Of a stretch of DNA of 64,000 bases, positions 1 to 7,194 are shown one piece after another. The stretch is from DASRHT01 sp035293765. Its GTDB lineage: Bacteria; Chloroflexota; Ktedonobacteria; Ktedonobacterales; Ktedonobacteraceae. Numbering within the stretch: position 1 is the first letter of the stretch; each line of letters begins with the position of its first letter. The notes beneath the pieces were generated by a model. That model saw only the letters and a list, made by a program, of their open reading frames with translations, was not told the DNA's origin and did no database searches. The translations under genes were made by a program, and so were the position numbers. The DNA lies in assembly GCA_035293765.1 (NCBI GenBank), contig DATGMF010000065.1, positions 62,001-126,000 on the forward strand. The letters run 5' to 3'.

Positions 1-485
1 GTTTCGCCGCTGCGCATCAGGCGCGAGGTGTTTTCCTGTCCAATGGCGGCGGGAAGATATATAGCGGTGGCGGAAGGGAAAACTTTGGCGTTGACCGAGG
101 GCAGGCGAAACAAGGCGTCTTCACGGGCAATCACGGTATCGCAGAGCGCCGCCAGCTCGCAGCCAGCTCCATATGCGCTTCCCTTGACCAGCGCCACCGT
201 GGGGATGCCGCACGCTCGCAGTTCTTCAAAAAGGGCGCAGGTCTCTCTGGCCTCACGCAGCAACTGCGCCCTATGCTCCTCTGTGTCGTCAGGAAGATCC
301 ACGCCTGCACAAAAGGCGCGTTCGCTCGTTCCGGTTATTACAATCAGATGGGGCGCCTGCCCGGTGGCCTTACGCAATGCACCATTCAGCGCGCTAAGCA
401 TTTCAGCGGTAAGCGGATTCAGGGGGTCGCGATTGAGTATCAACCAGAGGATGTTTTTGTGTAAGCGGATGTGAAGATCTGACAT
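1..485 (-). CDS. Enoyl-CoA hydratase/isomerase (crotonase) family protein, 3' end outside window
   Basis: Partial: only the first 161 codons are visible and the gene runs off the left edge. The protein begins MSDLHIRLHKNILWLILNRD and has the crotonase oxyanion-hole segment AFCAGVDL at residues 57-64 and GAGCELAALCD around 106-116. The first acidic residue of the hydratase pair is present (Glu110). The usual second glutamate position reads LPSVNA (Ser130), so an isomerase or other crotonase-fold reaction is more likely than simple water addition. It starts 7 bases after the hicB stop. Its position beyond the paa operon suggests CoA-thioester catabolism, perhaps ring opening or beta-oxidation of phenylacetate; that is inference. 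Confidence 0.8.
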   Translation of the reverse strand, partial: MSDLHIRLHKNILWLILNRDPLNPLTAEMLSALNGALRKATGQAPHLIVITGTSERAFCAGVDLPDDTEEHRAQLLREARETCALFEELRACGIPTVALVKGSAYGAGCELAALCDTVIAREDALFRLPSVNAKVFPSATAIYLPAAIGQENTSRLMRSGE

Positions 486-492
486 GGATTTT

Positions 493-654
493 TTACATTG
501 CCTCAACTGGCTCAAGATAGAGCTTGATTGCTTCCTTAATATTTGCTAAAGCTTCCTCTTTTGTCTCGCCCTCACTAATACAGCCGGGAAGGGCTGGCAC
601 ATAGATGGTATAGCCTCCCTCCTCGCTCGGTTCGAGAACCACTGTTAATCGCAT
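493..654 (-). CDS. HicB-like antitoxin-fold protein (orphan)
   Basis: A 53-residue protein starting MRLTVVLEPSEEGGYTIYVP, with the HicB/UPF0150 signature: beta hairpin, then YVPALPGCISEGETKEEALA and a helix ending in LEP. ATG at 654 is preceded by GAGGAAACGAGCAA, a good Shine-Dalgarno; longer in-frame starts would run through the upstream repeat. HicB normally binds and neutralises the HicA mRNA interferase. No HicA-like partner (short double-stranded-RNA-binding-fold protein) is seen on either side, so this is a solitary member, perhaps a regulator or a remnant. It is co-directional with the crotonase gene 7 bases downstream. Confidence 0.8.
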   Translation of the reverse strand: MRLTVVLEPSEEGGYTIYVPALPGCISEGETKEEALANIKEAIKLYLEPVEAM

Positions 655-941
655 TTGCTCGTTTCCTCTTCTTCCTCCCGAAAATTTACTAATCGTTCCT
701 CTTACTGTGGCGACGCGGTTCACGGCGTCCGCTTTAGCGCCGTCGGGCAGGGCGGTAAACCGGACGCGATGGAATCTCGTCCCTACGGGGCGTGGTCGCC
801 ACAACGGGATTGCCACCATATTTGGTTAAAGTGCATCTGCCCGTCTGCTTCAGCGCCTGTCTTGTCACCACGGCGCTGAAGCGGACGTGATGGAATCACG
901 TCGCCACCCGAGAGGGAAGCGTGCTCCATCTTTTGTATCAA
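655..941. repeat. Intergenic region with imperfect inverted copies of a GC-rich repeat
   Basis: No gene is seen here. Positions 726-742 and 871-887 are inverted copies of a 17-base block with one mismatch, and a further partial copy lies near 841-856. Between them is a tract ending in CTCGTCCCTAC that resembles the ends of other intergenic repeats in this window (5728-5938, 44188-44218, 51462-51488). The hicB promoter must lie within or beside it. Confidence 0.55.
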
Positions 942-1742
942 TCAACGGCCCTGGAACGCTCCCTGGCGCTTCTCGACGTAGGCGGCGAGGCCCTCTTTGG
1001 CGTCTTCGCCCTGGAAGCAGAGCTGCTGGAGTTCGCGCTCAAGGGCGAGGGCTTCGGAGAAGGCGATTTCGGAGCCAGACTGCACAGAGCGTTTGATGCG
1101 CCCGACGGTCTTGGAGGCGCGATTGGGCGGGCAGAATGTCCGGGCGTAGTCCATGACCTTCTCCCAGAAACCCTCCGATTCGTAAATGTAGTTGATCAGG
1201 CCAAGCTCCTGCGCCTCTTCAAAGGTCATCAGCTTGCCCTCGGTCATCAGTTCGATGGCCTTGTTTTTGGGTAGCGCGCGTGCCATACGCTGCGTGCCGC
1301 CTGTACCGGGGAGCACGCCGAGATTGATCTCCGGCAGCCCGACGCGACCGGCGTTGCGGCGCGCGATACGGATATCACAGGCCAGCGCGATCTCCAGGCC
1401 GCCGCCGACGGTGTGACCGTTTAGCGCGGCAATTACCAGCTTGGGCGTCTGCTCAAGACGCGTCAGAGTCTCGTTGGCGTGGAGGCAAAAATAATATTTG
1501 AAGGTCGGAGTTACGGCATTGAGCATGCTGATCTCGGCGCCCGCGCAGAAGAATTTTTCGCCCGCGCCACGAACGACGATCACATGGACATTCTCGTCGA
1601 AGCGAGCCTGCAATATGGCGTCATCCAACTGGCGCATCATCTCATAGCTGTACGTATTGGCGGGGGCATTGGTAAGCTCGATGACGGCAATCCCCTCGGT
1701 TACACTGTAATTTACCAGCGTGCGTTCTGTTGTCGTAGTCAC
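942..1742 (-). CDS. Enoyl-CoA hydratase of the phenylacetate operon
   Basis: A 266-residue crotonase with both catalytic glutamates in the usual contexts: GGGLEIALACD and LPEINLGVLPGTGG. The oxyanion-hole segment FFCAGAEISML precedes them. The start is GTG at 1742, with AGGAAGA upstream; it overlaps the stop of the preceding zinc-ribbon gene by 4 bases (GTGA), so translation is probably coupled. As last gene of the paa operon it probably hydrates or isomerises CoA intermediates after epoxidation of phenylacetyl-CoA, a role like PaaF or PaaG. Sequence alone does not settle which, so no symbol is given. Confidence 0.9.
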   Translation of the reverse strand: MTTTTERTLVNYSVTEGIAVIELTNAPANTYSYEMMRQLDDAILQARFDENVHVIVVRGAGEKFFCAGAEISMLNAVTPTFKYYFCLHANETLTRLEQTPKLVIAALNGHTVGGGLEIALACDIRIARRNAGRVGLPEINLGVLPGTGGTQRMARALPKNKAIELMTEGKLMTFEEAQELGLINYIYESEGFWEKVMDYARTFCPPNRASKTVGRIKRSVQSGSEIAFSEALALERELQQLCFQGEDAKEGLAAYVEKRQGAFQGR

Positions 1743-1969
1743 GGTTGATCTTCCTTTCGTGCTGCGTAGTCTATCAACACGTCATCATCCTTGACGCGTT
1801 CAAAAGGTGTACGGCAGGCGTTGCAATAATATTGCACGGTCAACAGTTGCTGACCGAACAAAGAGAAGAATTCGGTATCGGTGGAACGGCAGTAAGGACA
1901 GGCGACCTGCGTCTCCCTTTCCCCGCTCTGCGGCCCATTGGTATTATATCCCATCGCCATACGGATCAC
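1739..1969 (-). CDS. Stand-alone PaaD C-terminal zinc-ribbon protein
   Basis: A protein of about 76 residues with a CPYCRS...CNACRTPF zinc ribbon and the linking FSLFGQQ segment. This matches the C-terminal half of classical PaaD, the accessory protein of the phenylacetyl-CoA epoxygenase. In E. coli PaaD the ribbon is fused to a MIP18/DUF59 domain; here that domain is encoded separately at 2960-3313, with paaB and paaC in between. I chose the GTG at 1969, which overlaps the paaC stop by 4 bases as at the next junction; ATGs at 1960 and 1954 are alternatives, and an ATG at 1996 would give a longer form. It probably helps mature a metal centre of the oxygenase. Confidence 0.8.
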   Translation of the reverse strand: MIRMAMGYNTNGPQSGERETQVACPYCRSTDTEFFSLFGQQLLTVQYYCNACRTPFERVKDDDVLIDYAARKEDQP

Positions 1970-2721
1970 CCAAGCCTTCGCCCCGTCACATCCCACTGCG
2001 ACCAGGGCAACGGCTGCGACGGCTCCCAGCGCTTCGCGCTCGCGTTAAACGATACGGGGACCTCCAGGTTGACGCCGTTCAGGGTAGGCATGATCTTTTG
2101 CAGGTAGCGGCTGCGTAGCTCATCGGGCGTGGCATCAATAATCCCCTCTTTATGCAGTTGCTGCATTGCCTGATCATCCGCGGGACCGTACCAGCACAGC
2201 GTCTCGTTCCAGAGCCGTTGCAGAGAATGTTCTAACGCGGCCCGCACCGCTCCCCCTGCTTTCGCCAGACGTCGCACCCAGCCCTCGCCGTGCGCTTCAT
2301 GCGTGCGTTCCTCCTGCACGATCTTGCGCGCGCGCTGGCGCAGAGGCTCGTAGCTGGAGTTCTGGGCCGCTTCAAAAAAGGTGGTGATGGCCGTATCAAG
2401 CAGAAAGTTGGTGACCACAAAATCGGTCCAGCCCTGGAAATCCTGGTCGAGAAAGGCAACGTGATAATGCAGCGTGCGCGTCTCCGGCTCGATTTGCACG
2501 GGATCGGCCTGACCCTGAGCAAAATCTTCGAGCAGCGGATAGAGTGTGCGCGCGTGCCCCAGCTCGTCCTGCGTCATCGCGGCTGCGGCAACGGCTGCCT
2601 CTAAAGCGGGCGCACCGTTGCACCAGAAGGCGTAGCGTCGTCCGATGGCTTGCTTATTATCGGCCAGCGACGAGAGCACGGCAAATAATGCTGGATGATC
2701 GAGCCCTGTTGTTGTCGTCAT
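1966..2721 (-). CDS. paaC: 1,2-phenylacetyl-CoA epoxidase structural subunit PaaC
   Basis: A 251-residue ferritin-like protein of the PaaA/PaaC family, with DELGHARTLYPLL near residue 52 and EERTHEAHGEGWVRRL near residue 136. In the known complex PaaC is the structural partner of the di-iron subunit PaaA, and PaaABC(D)E epoxidises the ring of phenylacetyl-CoA. It sits between paaB (2-base gap) and the zinc-ribbon gene (4-base overlap). Its EXXH-like segments look more complete than I would expect for a purely structural subunit, but this was not checked by alignment. No PaaE reductase is seen in the window. Confidence 0.93.
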   Translation of the reverse strand: MTTTTGLDHPALFAVLSSLADNKQAIGRRYAFWCNGAPALEAAVAAAAMTQDELGHARTLYPLLEDFAQGQADPVQIEPETRTLHYHVAFLDQDFQGWTDFVVTNFLLDTAITTFFEAAQNSSYEPLRQRARKIVQEERTHEAHGEGWVRRLAKAGGAVRAALEHSLQRLWNETLCWYGPADDQAMQQLHKEGIIDATPDELRSRYLQKIMPTLNGVNLEVPVSFNASAKRWEPSQPLPWSQWDVTGRRLG

Positions 2722-2723
2722 TG

Positions 2724-2963
2724 CTACGCTCCAATCACTGTGACGATGCTGGCGCGCGGTATCAGCACCATCTCAATCCACGAAAATTCGTCGTAAATGC
2801 TGCGGGCGTAAACCTTTGCCAACTCCACATCGTCGGCCATAACATTGCCGATTTCGTGCAGTGGCTCGTCATACCTGCGGCGCGCGTAGACCAGCCAGAC
2901 GCAGCTCTCATTGAGGGCATCCCGCCGCGACTTCTGCTCTGTTTCTACAGTTGTATTACTCAT
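2724..2963 (-). CDS. paaB: 1,2-phenylacetyl-CoA epoxidase subunit PaaB
   Basis: A 79-residue protein starting MSNTTVETEQKSRRDALNES; the later part (VYARRRYDEPLHEIGNVMAD, then A-x-x-YARSIYDEF) fits PaaB, the small subunit thought to bridge the PaaAC heterotetramers. It is slightly shorter than the usual 90-100 residues. The ATG at 2963 overlaps the stop of the MIP18-type gene by 4 bases (ATGA), which favours it over the in-frame upstream start at 3026. Order and spacing place it inside the paa operon. Confidence 0.9.
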   Translation of the reverse strand: MSNTTVETEQKSRRDALNESCVWLVYARRRYDEPLHEIGNVMADDVELAKVYARSIYDEFSWIEMVLIPRASIVTVIGA

Positions 2964-3313
2964 GCCGATATCCCCCAGGTCCGCATAATCTCGATCCCCT
3001 CTTCGCTCAGACGCGCCTTCGTCCACACGGGGTCCCAGACAACCTCAATCCTGACCTCGCTCACTCCGGGCTCCTGTAACAGGCGTGCGCGGATATCGTC
3101 CATGATGAAATCCATCGCCGGACAGCCCATCGCGGTAAAGGTGAGCTTGAGATCGACCACGCCCTCGTGCTGGGTCAAAGCGACGATCAGGCCCATATCA
3201 ACGACGCTGATGGGCAGCTCCGGGTCCATCACTTCGCGTAGAGCATCCCACAAAGCGGGGCAGGAGGTGTGATCGCGCGGATACGTTTGCAAAGATGGGT
3301 AGGCGGTTGTCAT
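2960..3313 (-). CDS. PaaD N-terminal-type MIP18/DUF59 protein
   Basis: A 117-residue MIP18/DUF59-family protein: LREVMDPELPISVVDMGLI near residue 25 and FTAMGCPAMDFI near residue 59, which includes the family's reactive cysteine. This matches the N-terminal domain of PaaD. In many bacteria PaaD also carries a C-terminal zinc ribbon; this protein stops before it, and the ribbon is a separate gene at 1739-1969. The start overlaps the paaA stop by 4 bases. It probably acts in iron-sulfur or di-iron maturation of the oxygenase. Confidence 0.9.
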   Translation of the reverse strand: MTTAYPSLQTYPRDHTSCPALWDALREVMDPELPISVVDMGLIVALTQHEGVVDLKLTFTAMGCPAMDFIMDDIRARLLQEPGVSEVRIEVVWDPVWTKARLSEEGIEIMRTWGISA

Positions 3314-4269
3314 GCATCTTGCTCCAACAGGCGCAGCATCTCTTTTTTGCCGCGCTGAACCATGCCAACGAACTCCTCATTGCTCGGCCCGCGCGCCTTC
3401 CAGCGTTTCATCACGTCATCCCAGGTGCAGGCGCCATCCTCAAGCAGCCAGTGCTTGGCTTTGGCATCGAAGTGGGCCGGGAAGGGACAATCGAGAACGT
3501 ACTTCTTCTGCTCCTCATCGTAATGAGCGGGAACTTTGAGCTGCAACTCGTTACACAGAGGCACGGCGGTAGACATCCAGATCTGGCGCAGTTCGTCGTT
3601 GCTATGCCCTTTAAAGCCGTACTCCAGTTGTTCCGTGTGCTTCTTCAGATCATCGGGCAGGCCGAACCATTCGACGGTCAGCAAGAACATCCAATCAACG
3701 GCTCTTTGCAGCTCCTCGTGGCCGCTATTATCTTTGTTTAAGCGGCGCATCCACTGCTCGCCGTGACGCAGGTGGAAGGTCTCCTCTTTATCTACCTTTA
3801 CCAGGGCGCGCTTCCAGGGTCCGAAGGTGGTGCTCTGGTAGACATCGCCGAGCAGCGTATAGCCCGCGCGATCATAGAAGGCGTTTGCCACTACCAGCTC
3901 GACCCAGCTATCCAGTGGCACATCAAAGGCGTAGGGGTACTTGAAATTGCGCGGCTCACGCTCGAAGATAAGCTTTTCTGTATCCACCCCCAGATCGCGC
4001 AGCAGGCGATAGGCGATATGCGCATGCCCCAGCTCGTCCTGAATAATCGAGATGGCCGAACCGAAGGCATTGAGGGATGGAGCATGAACAGCAGCATGAT
4101 AGTAAGCGGGCGAGCTAATCAGCTCGGTATCGGCAGAAACGGTTAGAATGCGCTTCATGCCCTCAAGATATACCGGACTCATGTGCTCTATAGACTCGAT
4201 GAGCTGCTGCTTACGAATGCGGTTAAGCAGAGCCTCTTCACTCTGCAAAGCTGGGGTTAGAGCGGTCAT
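3310..4269 (-). CDS. paaA: 1,2-phenylacetyl-CoA epoxidase catalytic subunit PaaA
   Basis: A 319-residue ferritin-like di-iron protein and first gene of the operon. The EXXH ligand segments are IQDELGHAHIAYRLL near residue 87 and KEETFHLRHGEQWM near residue 160, as in PaaA. The length matches the family (about 310). The ATG at 4269 is preceded by GGAGAGAGATCATCT. It inserts oxygen into the aromatic ring of phenylacetyl-CoA. The leader holds a stem-forming element (4329-4386) also found between hrcA and dnaK. Confidence 0.95.
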   Translation of the reverse strand: MTALTPALQSEEALLNRIRKQQLIESIEHMSPVYLEGMKRILTVSADTELISSPAYYHAAVHAPSLNAFGSAISIIQDELGHAHIAYRLLRDLGVDTEKLIFEREPRNFKYPYAFDVPLDSWVELVVANAFYDRAGYTLLGDVYQSTTFGPWKRALVKVDKEETFHLRHGEQWMRRLNKDNSGHEELQRAVDWMFLLTVEWFGLPDDLKKHTEQLEYGFKGHSNDELRQIWMSTAVPLCNELQLKVPAHYDEEQKKYVLDCPFPAHFDAKAKHWLLEDGACTWDDVMKRWKARGPSNEEFVGMVQRGKKEMLRLLEQDA

Positions 4270-4328
4270 AGATGATCTCTCTCCTTAGTACGTCTCCACT
4301 TGACGTTTTAGCATGCGGTACGTATATT

Positions 4329-4386
4329 CCTCCTCAGGGGAGATGGCGAGCACCAATGGCTTGGCTCGATCCGGCTGAGGATACTG
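4329..4386 (-). promoter_or_regulatory. Stem-forming leader element shared with the hrcA-dnaK spacer
   Basis: Read on the minus strand, this element lies 60 bases upstream of paaA and begins and ends with complementary TCCTCAG and CTGAGGA. It aligns with 10634-10690 almost throughout: shared blocks include CGGATCGAGC and CTCCCC followed by TGAGGA. Both copies precede minus-strand genes. It may be a dispersed structured repeat, an mRNA stability element or a regulatory leader. The function is unknown. Confidence 0.5.
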
Positions 4387-4477
4387 CAAAAAATGGAAAC
4401 CATGTTTCGCTATCTTATCTCCATATGGATATATCAAATTGTATGTTGGGGGGAAAAAAAAGTCAAGGAAGGAGAAG

Positions 4478-4532
4478 TAGAGAAGAGTGCTTGCCGGTTT
4501 TGCGACGCAAAACCGGCAAGCACTCTTCTCTA
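4478..4532. terminator. Perfect 27-base-arm palindrome after the lytic transglycosylase gene
   Basis: Arms 4478-4504 and 4506-4532 are perfectly complementary around one central base. It begins 12 bases beyond the minus-strand stop of the transglycosylase gene. On that strand the stem is followed by a pyrimidine-rich tract with eight T residues about 16 bases on, so it is probably a strong terminator insulating the gene from the paa leader. The unusually long perfect stem could also be a cruciform or repeat-derived element. Confidence 0.6.
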
Positions 4533-4543
4533 GGAAAAAATTA

Positions 4544-5509
4544 TTAAATTCCCATAATGATGCGAATATAGTTACGGGTCTCAAGAGGAAGATAATTCAT
4601 CCAATTGACTCCACCCAGCCGCACGGCGTTGGCGACAGTGCCGCTGCCCGCGTTGTAGGCAGCAAGGGCTTTGGCGTAATCGCCGCCGTACTGGCGCGCA
4701 TAATTTGCCATATATTGGGCGGCTCCCCTGAGAGCCTGGATCGGATCGTACGGATTGATGCCCAGGCCGGCGGCGGTGCTGGGGAGGAATTGAGCGATCC
4801 CGACCGCGCCTGCTGGCGACACGGCGTTGGGATTAAAGCCGCTCTCCTGATTGATCTGGCGCACAAAATAGTCTGGATTAATGCCCGCGTTGATGGCATC
4901 CTGCCGCGCGATGGCGATATACATGCTCATCGGTAAATTCATCGGCGGCAGAGGCGCGTTGGCCTGGGTATTGTTTGTATCACGGCCCATCATATTCAAG
5001 CCTTGCTGCTGCGCCTTCACCCAGTCCGCCATGTTGCTGAAAGGGCGAAACAGGCTCTGCCCTTTGCCAAGCGGGGTCAGTGAAAGCAGGGAGATGAGCA
5101 GCACAATGGCGATAGCCACGACCACGATACCAAAACGAAGGTGAGGGTGCAGGCGTCGCCCCTGTTTTGTTTTCCGTCCAGTTCTCGCGCGCTTCTTCGC
5201 ACCCGGGATTACCACCGGTTCTCGGCCCGTAGGAGTAATCGTTGCCTCTAACGCGCTAAGCAACGATTGCGCGGTCGATGCATCCTGGAACGGCTGGGGC
5301 AGTGGCCTGAGCTGGTCCGTTTGCGCCACTCGCCTCTGCTGCGAAATAGCAGCCAGTTGGTCCGTGGTGATTAGAGGATACTGTTCGGCAAAAGCATTAT
5401 CGGGCGTGAACGCAGTCGGTGGGGTAATCTGGTTAGACTCTAAATAGCGCTCTCCCATCCTATCAGAGGTATTCTGCTGATATGACCGGATAGAGTGAAA
5501 CTGTGACAT
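4544..5509 (-). CDS. Membrane-anchored SLT-domain lytic transglycosylase
   Basis: A 321-residue protein with a cytosolic Gln/Pro-rich N-terminus, a basic stretch (KKRARTGRKTKQGRR), one membrane segment at about 126-146, and a C-terminal soluble lytic transglycosylase domain from about 195. The catalytic glutamate is Glu222 in QINQESGFNP; the GAVGIAQFLPSTA motif and the AYNAGSG segment follow. The family cleaves peptidoglycan glycan strands with formation of 1,6-anhydromuramyl ends. The single-pass topology places the enzyme outside the membrane facing the wall. ATG at 5509 has CGAGGTAAGTTC upstream. It is transcribed alone. Confidence 0.92.
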   Translation of the reverse strand: MSQFHSIRSYQQNTSDRMGERYLESNQITPPTAFTPDNAFAEQYPLITTDQLAAISQQRRVAQTDQLRPLPQPFQDASTAQSLLSALEATITPTGREPVVIPGAKKRARTGRKTKQGRRLHPHLRFGIVVVAIAIVLLISLLSLTPLGKGQSLFRPFSNMADWVKAQQQGLNMMGRDTNNTQANAPLPPMNLPMSMYIAIARQDAINAGINPDYFVRQINQESGFNPNAVSPAGAVGIAQFLPSTAAGLGINPYDPIQALRGAAQYMANYARQYGGDYAKALAAYNAGSGTVANAVRLGGVNWMNYLPLETRNYIRIIMGI

Positions 5510-5727
5510 GAACTTACCTCGTTACTAACCTACATTTTACTCTCTATCTGAGAGTCTATATAAGCAGACAGAGGTCCGTCAATCTTTTATGTGAAAACGG
5601 GCTAAAAAATACTATAAATTTCCTACGACCTTAACCACCTTTCGCCAAAACACAACAATTTAGCAAACGATGAAACACTCGAATTTGTTCGTGGAGGCTC
5701 TCTCCTTCGAGAGAAATGAAATATCCC

Positions 5728-5938
5728 GTAGGGACCTGGTTTACCGCGTCCGATTTATCGCTTGTCCTTCATTTTCTCGTATGAAACATCAAAAAACGTT
5801 TAAATATTAAAAAAACCTTTATACAATGAAAGATTGCTAATTATATTAAATCCTGTACTATCATTCTTTGAATGGCAAGACGTTGCACATTCGGGGAGGA
5901 ACAGGCAGTAAACTGGACGCGGTAAACCAGGTCCCTAC
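5728..5938. repeat. MITE-like element with perfect 24-base terminal inverted repeats
   Basis: Positions 5728-5751 and 5915-5938 are perfect inverted copies, about 163 bases apart, of a sequence starting GTAGGGACCTGG. The interior is AT-rich and has no reading frame. Related ends occur near 44188-44218 and 51462-51488. The structure suggests a non-autonomous mobile element or a paired insertion of a short palindromic repeat. Confidence 0.6.
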
Positions 5939-6050
5939 AACGAGTACGGGTCTTGTTTTCTCGACACCGCTTTTGTCGTGAAGAGTTGCATCAGGAGATA
6001 TATGTCTGCCATATACTAGCTTATGCTTATTACCACATTGGTCAAAACGG

Positions 6051-6097
6051 TGCTATACTCTCCTATATAGAGCGCCATGTGGCGCCCTATATAGGAG
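6051..6097 (+). promoter_or_regulatory. Extended -10 promoter with overlapping dyad operator
   Basis: TGCTATACT at 6051-6059 is an extended -10 box. Starting at the next base, 6060-6076 and 6081-6097 form an inverted repeat (17-base arms, one mismatch, 4-base loop), which therefore covers the predicted transcription start. This could be an operator or a 5' hairpin on the mRNA of the gene at 6130. No good -35 box is visible, as is usual for extended -10 promoters. Confidence 0.5.
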
Positions 6098-6129
6098 CAA
6101 AGATAGATTGAGAAAAGACGCATTGACGC

Positions 6130-7116
6130 ATGACACGAATCGTTTCTTACAATATTCTCACGGGTGGTTATAATGCGCGCGCGAGCGGGACCAGGGCGCG
6201 GCGCATCAATGAACTGACAAAAATTCTGCGTGCGGCACAGCCTGATATCGCCGGTATCGTTGAAGCAACCCATCCAGGGATGCAGCAAAAGCCACTGATC
6301 ATCGAAGAAATAGCGGAAACGCTGGGCATGCAGCTTGTTCTCGGGGGAGAGGCGACCCATTATCATGATTACCGTCTGGCTTTTTTGACGCGCCTCCCCA
6401 TCATCCATACGCATATTCACCCACGTCCGGGCATTCTGAATAAACCATTGCTGGAGGTCTGCGTTGAGGAAGCGGGCGGAGAGCATTTGACGGCGTTTGT
6501 CACGCATCTGTCGGCGGCTTTTAATCGAGGAAGGGCGGGAGGGCATATCAGGTTGCGTGAAGCCCAGGAGATAATGCGCATTATGGCACCACTACGCGCG
6601 CAAAAGCAACCGCATATGGTGATGGGCGATTTCAACTCGCTTGCCCCCGGCGACCCATTCCAGGCCCATTTGCTCTTACGCTACCTTACATGGCTGGATA
6701 AACGTCGCCAGGGGCATAAACTGGCCGATGGACATCCCCATCTTGACGTTGTTGTGCCGCCCGAACTGCGCATCCTCAATCCGCTCCTGCGGGCCATTCC
6801 CCGTAATAGAGTGCTAAGCACACTTTTCGATGCCGCCGCCGCCATTTACGCACCTCGCGGCAGCATCAAGCTTTTACGCAACGCAGGATACGTCGATTGT
6901 TACCGACATTTGCATCCGCATACAAACGGCTTTACCTGTCCCGCCACACTGCCTGCTGGCCGCATCGATTATATCTTCGTCAGCCCTGATCTGGCTTCAC
7001 GATTGGTAACATGTGATGTGATTACAGAAGGGGAAGGGATACCAGGCAATCATGCAAGTGACCACCTGGCGGTAACGGCAACTTTAGGTGAAAGAACGCA
7101 ATCGGCAACTGATTGA
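6130..7116 (+). CDS. Endonuclease/exonuclease/phosphatase family hydrolase
   Basis: A 328-residue protein of the EEP (DNase I-like) fold. The ordered metal and catalytic motifs are visible: SYNILTGG near residue 6, GIVEATHPG near 42, MGDFNS near 164, GRIDYIFV near 278 and NHASDHLAV near 307. The family hydrolyses phosphodiester bonds in nucleic acids, phosphoinositides or sphingomyelin; the substrate cannot be read from the sequence. There is no signal peptide, so it is probably cytosolic. It is transcribed alone, between a dyad-bearing promoter and a strong bidirectional terminator. Confidence 0.88.
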   Translation: MTRIVSYNILTGGYNARASGTRARRINELTKILRAAQPDIAGIVEATHPGMQQKPLIIEEIAETLGMQLVLGGEATHYHDYRLAFLTRLPIIHTHIHPRPGILNKPLLEVCVEEAGGEHLTAFVTHLSAAFNRGRAGGHIRLREAQEIMRIMAPLRAQKQPHMVMGDFNSLAPGDPFQAHLLLRYLTWLDKRRQGHKLADGHPHLDVVVPPELRILNPLLRAIPRNRVLSTLFDAAAAIYAPRGSIKLLRNAGYVDCYRHLHPHTNGFTCPATLPAGRIDYIFVSPDLASRLVTCDVITEGEGIPGNHASDHLAVTATLGERTQSATD

Positions 7117-7133
7117 TAGCGAACGATAGCGCC

Positions 7134-7184
7134 AAAAAGGGAAGCGCGGCGTTAGCAATCTGCCAACGCCGCGCTTCCCTTTTT
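7134..7184. terminator. Bidirectional intrinsic terminator
   Basis: Perfect 20-base arms at 7134-7153 and 7165-7184 with an A-run on the left and a T-run on the right. It serves the plus-strand hydrolase gene (stop 7116) and the minus-strand dnaJ (stop 7195). Confidence 0.9.
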
Positions 7185-7194
7185 ATCTAGCAGG

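Larger units (their letters stand above)
5510..6129. other. 620-base gene-free region
   Basis: No convincing gene is seen. It holds the upstream region of the transglycosylase gene, an AT-rich stretch, the inverted-repeat element at 5728-5938, and an extended -10 promoter with an overlapping dyad in front of the hydrolase gene at 6130. Confidence 0.6.

Noticed and set aside
4285..4584. 99-codon minus-strand open frame upstream of paaA
   Set aside because: It runs through the 27-base palindrome and the structured leader element and overlaps the transglycosylase 3' end; no start signal.
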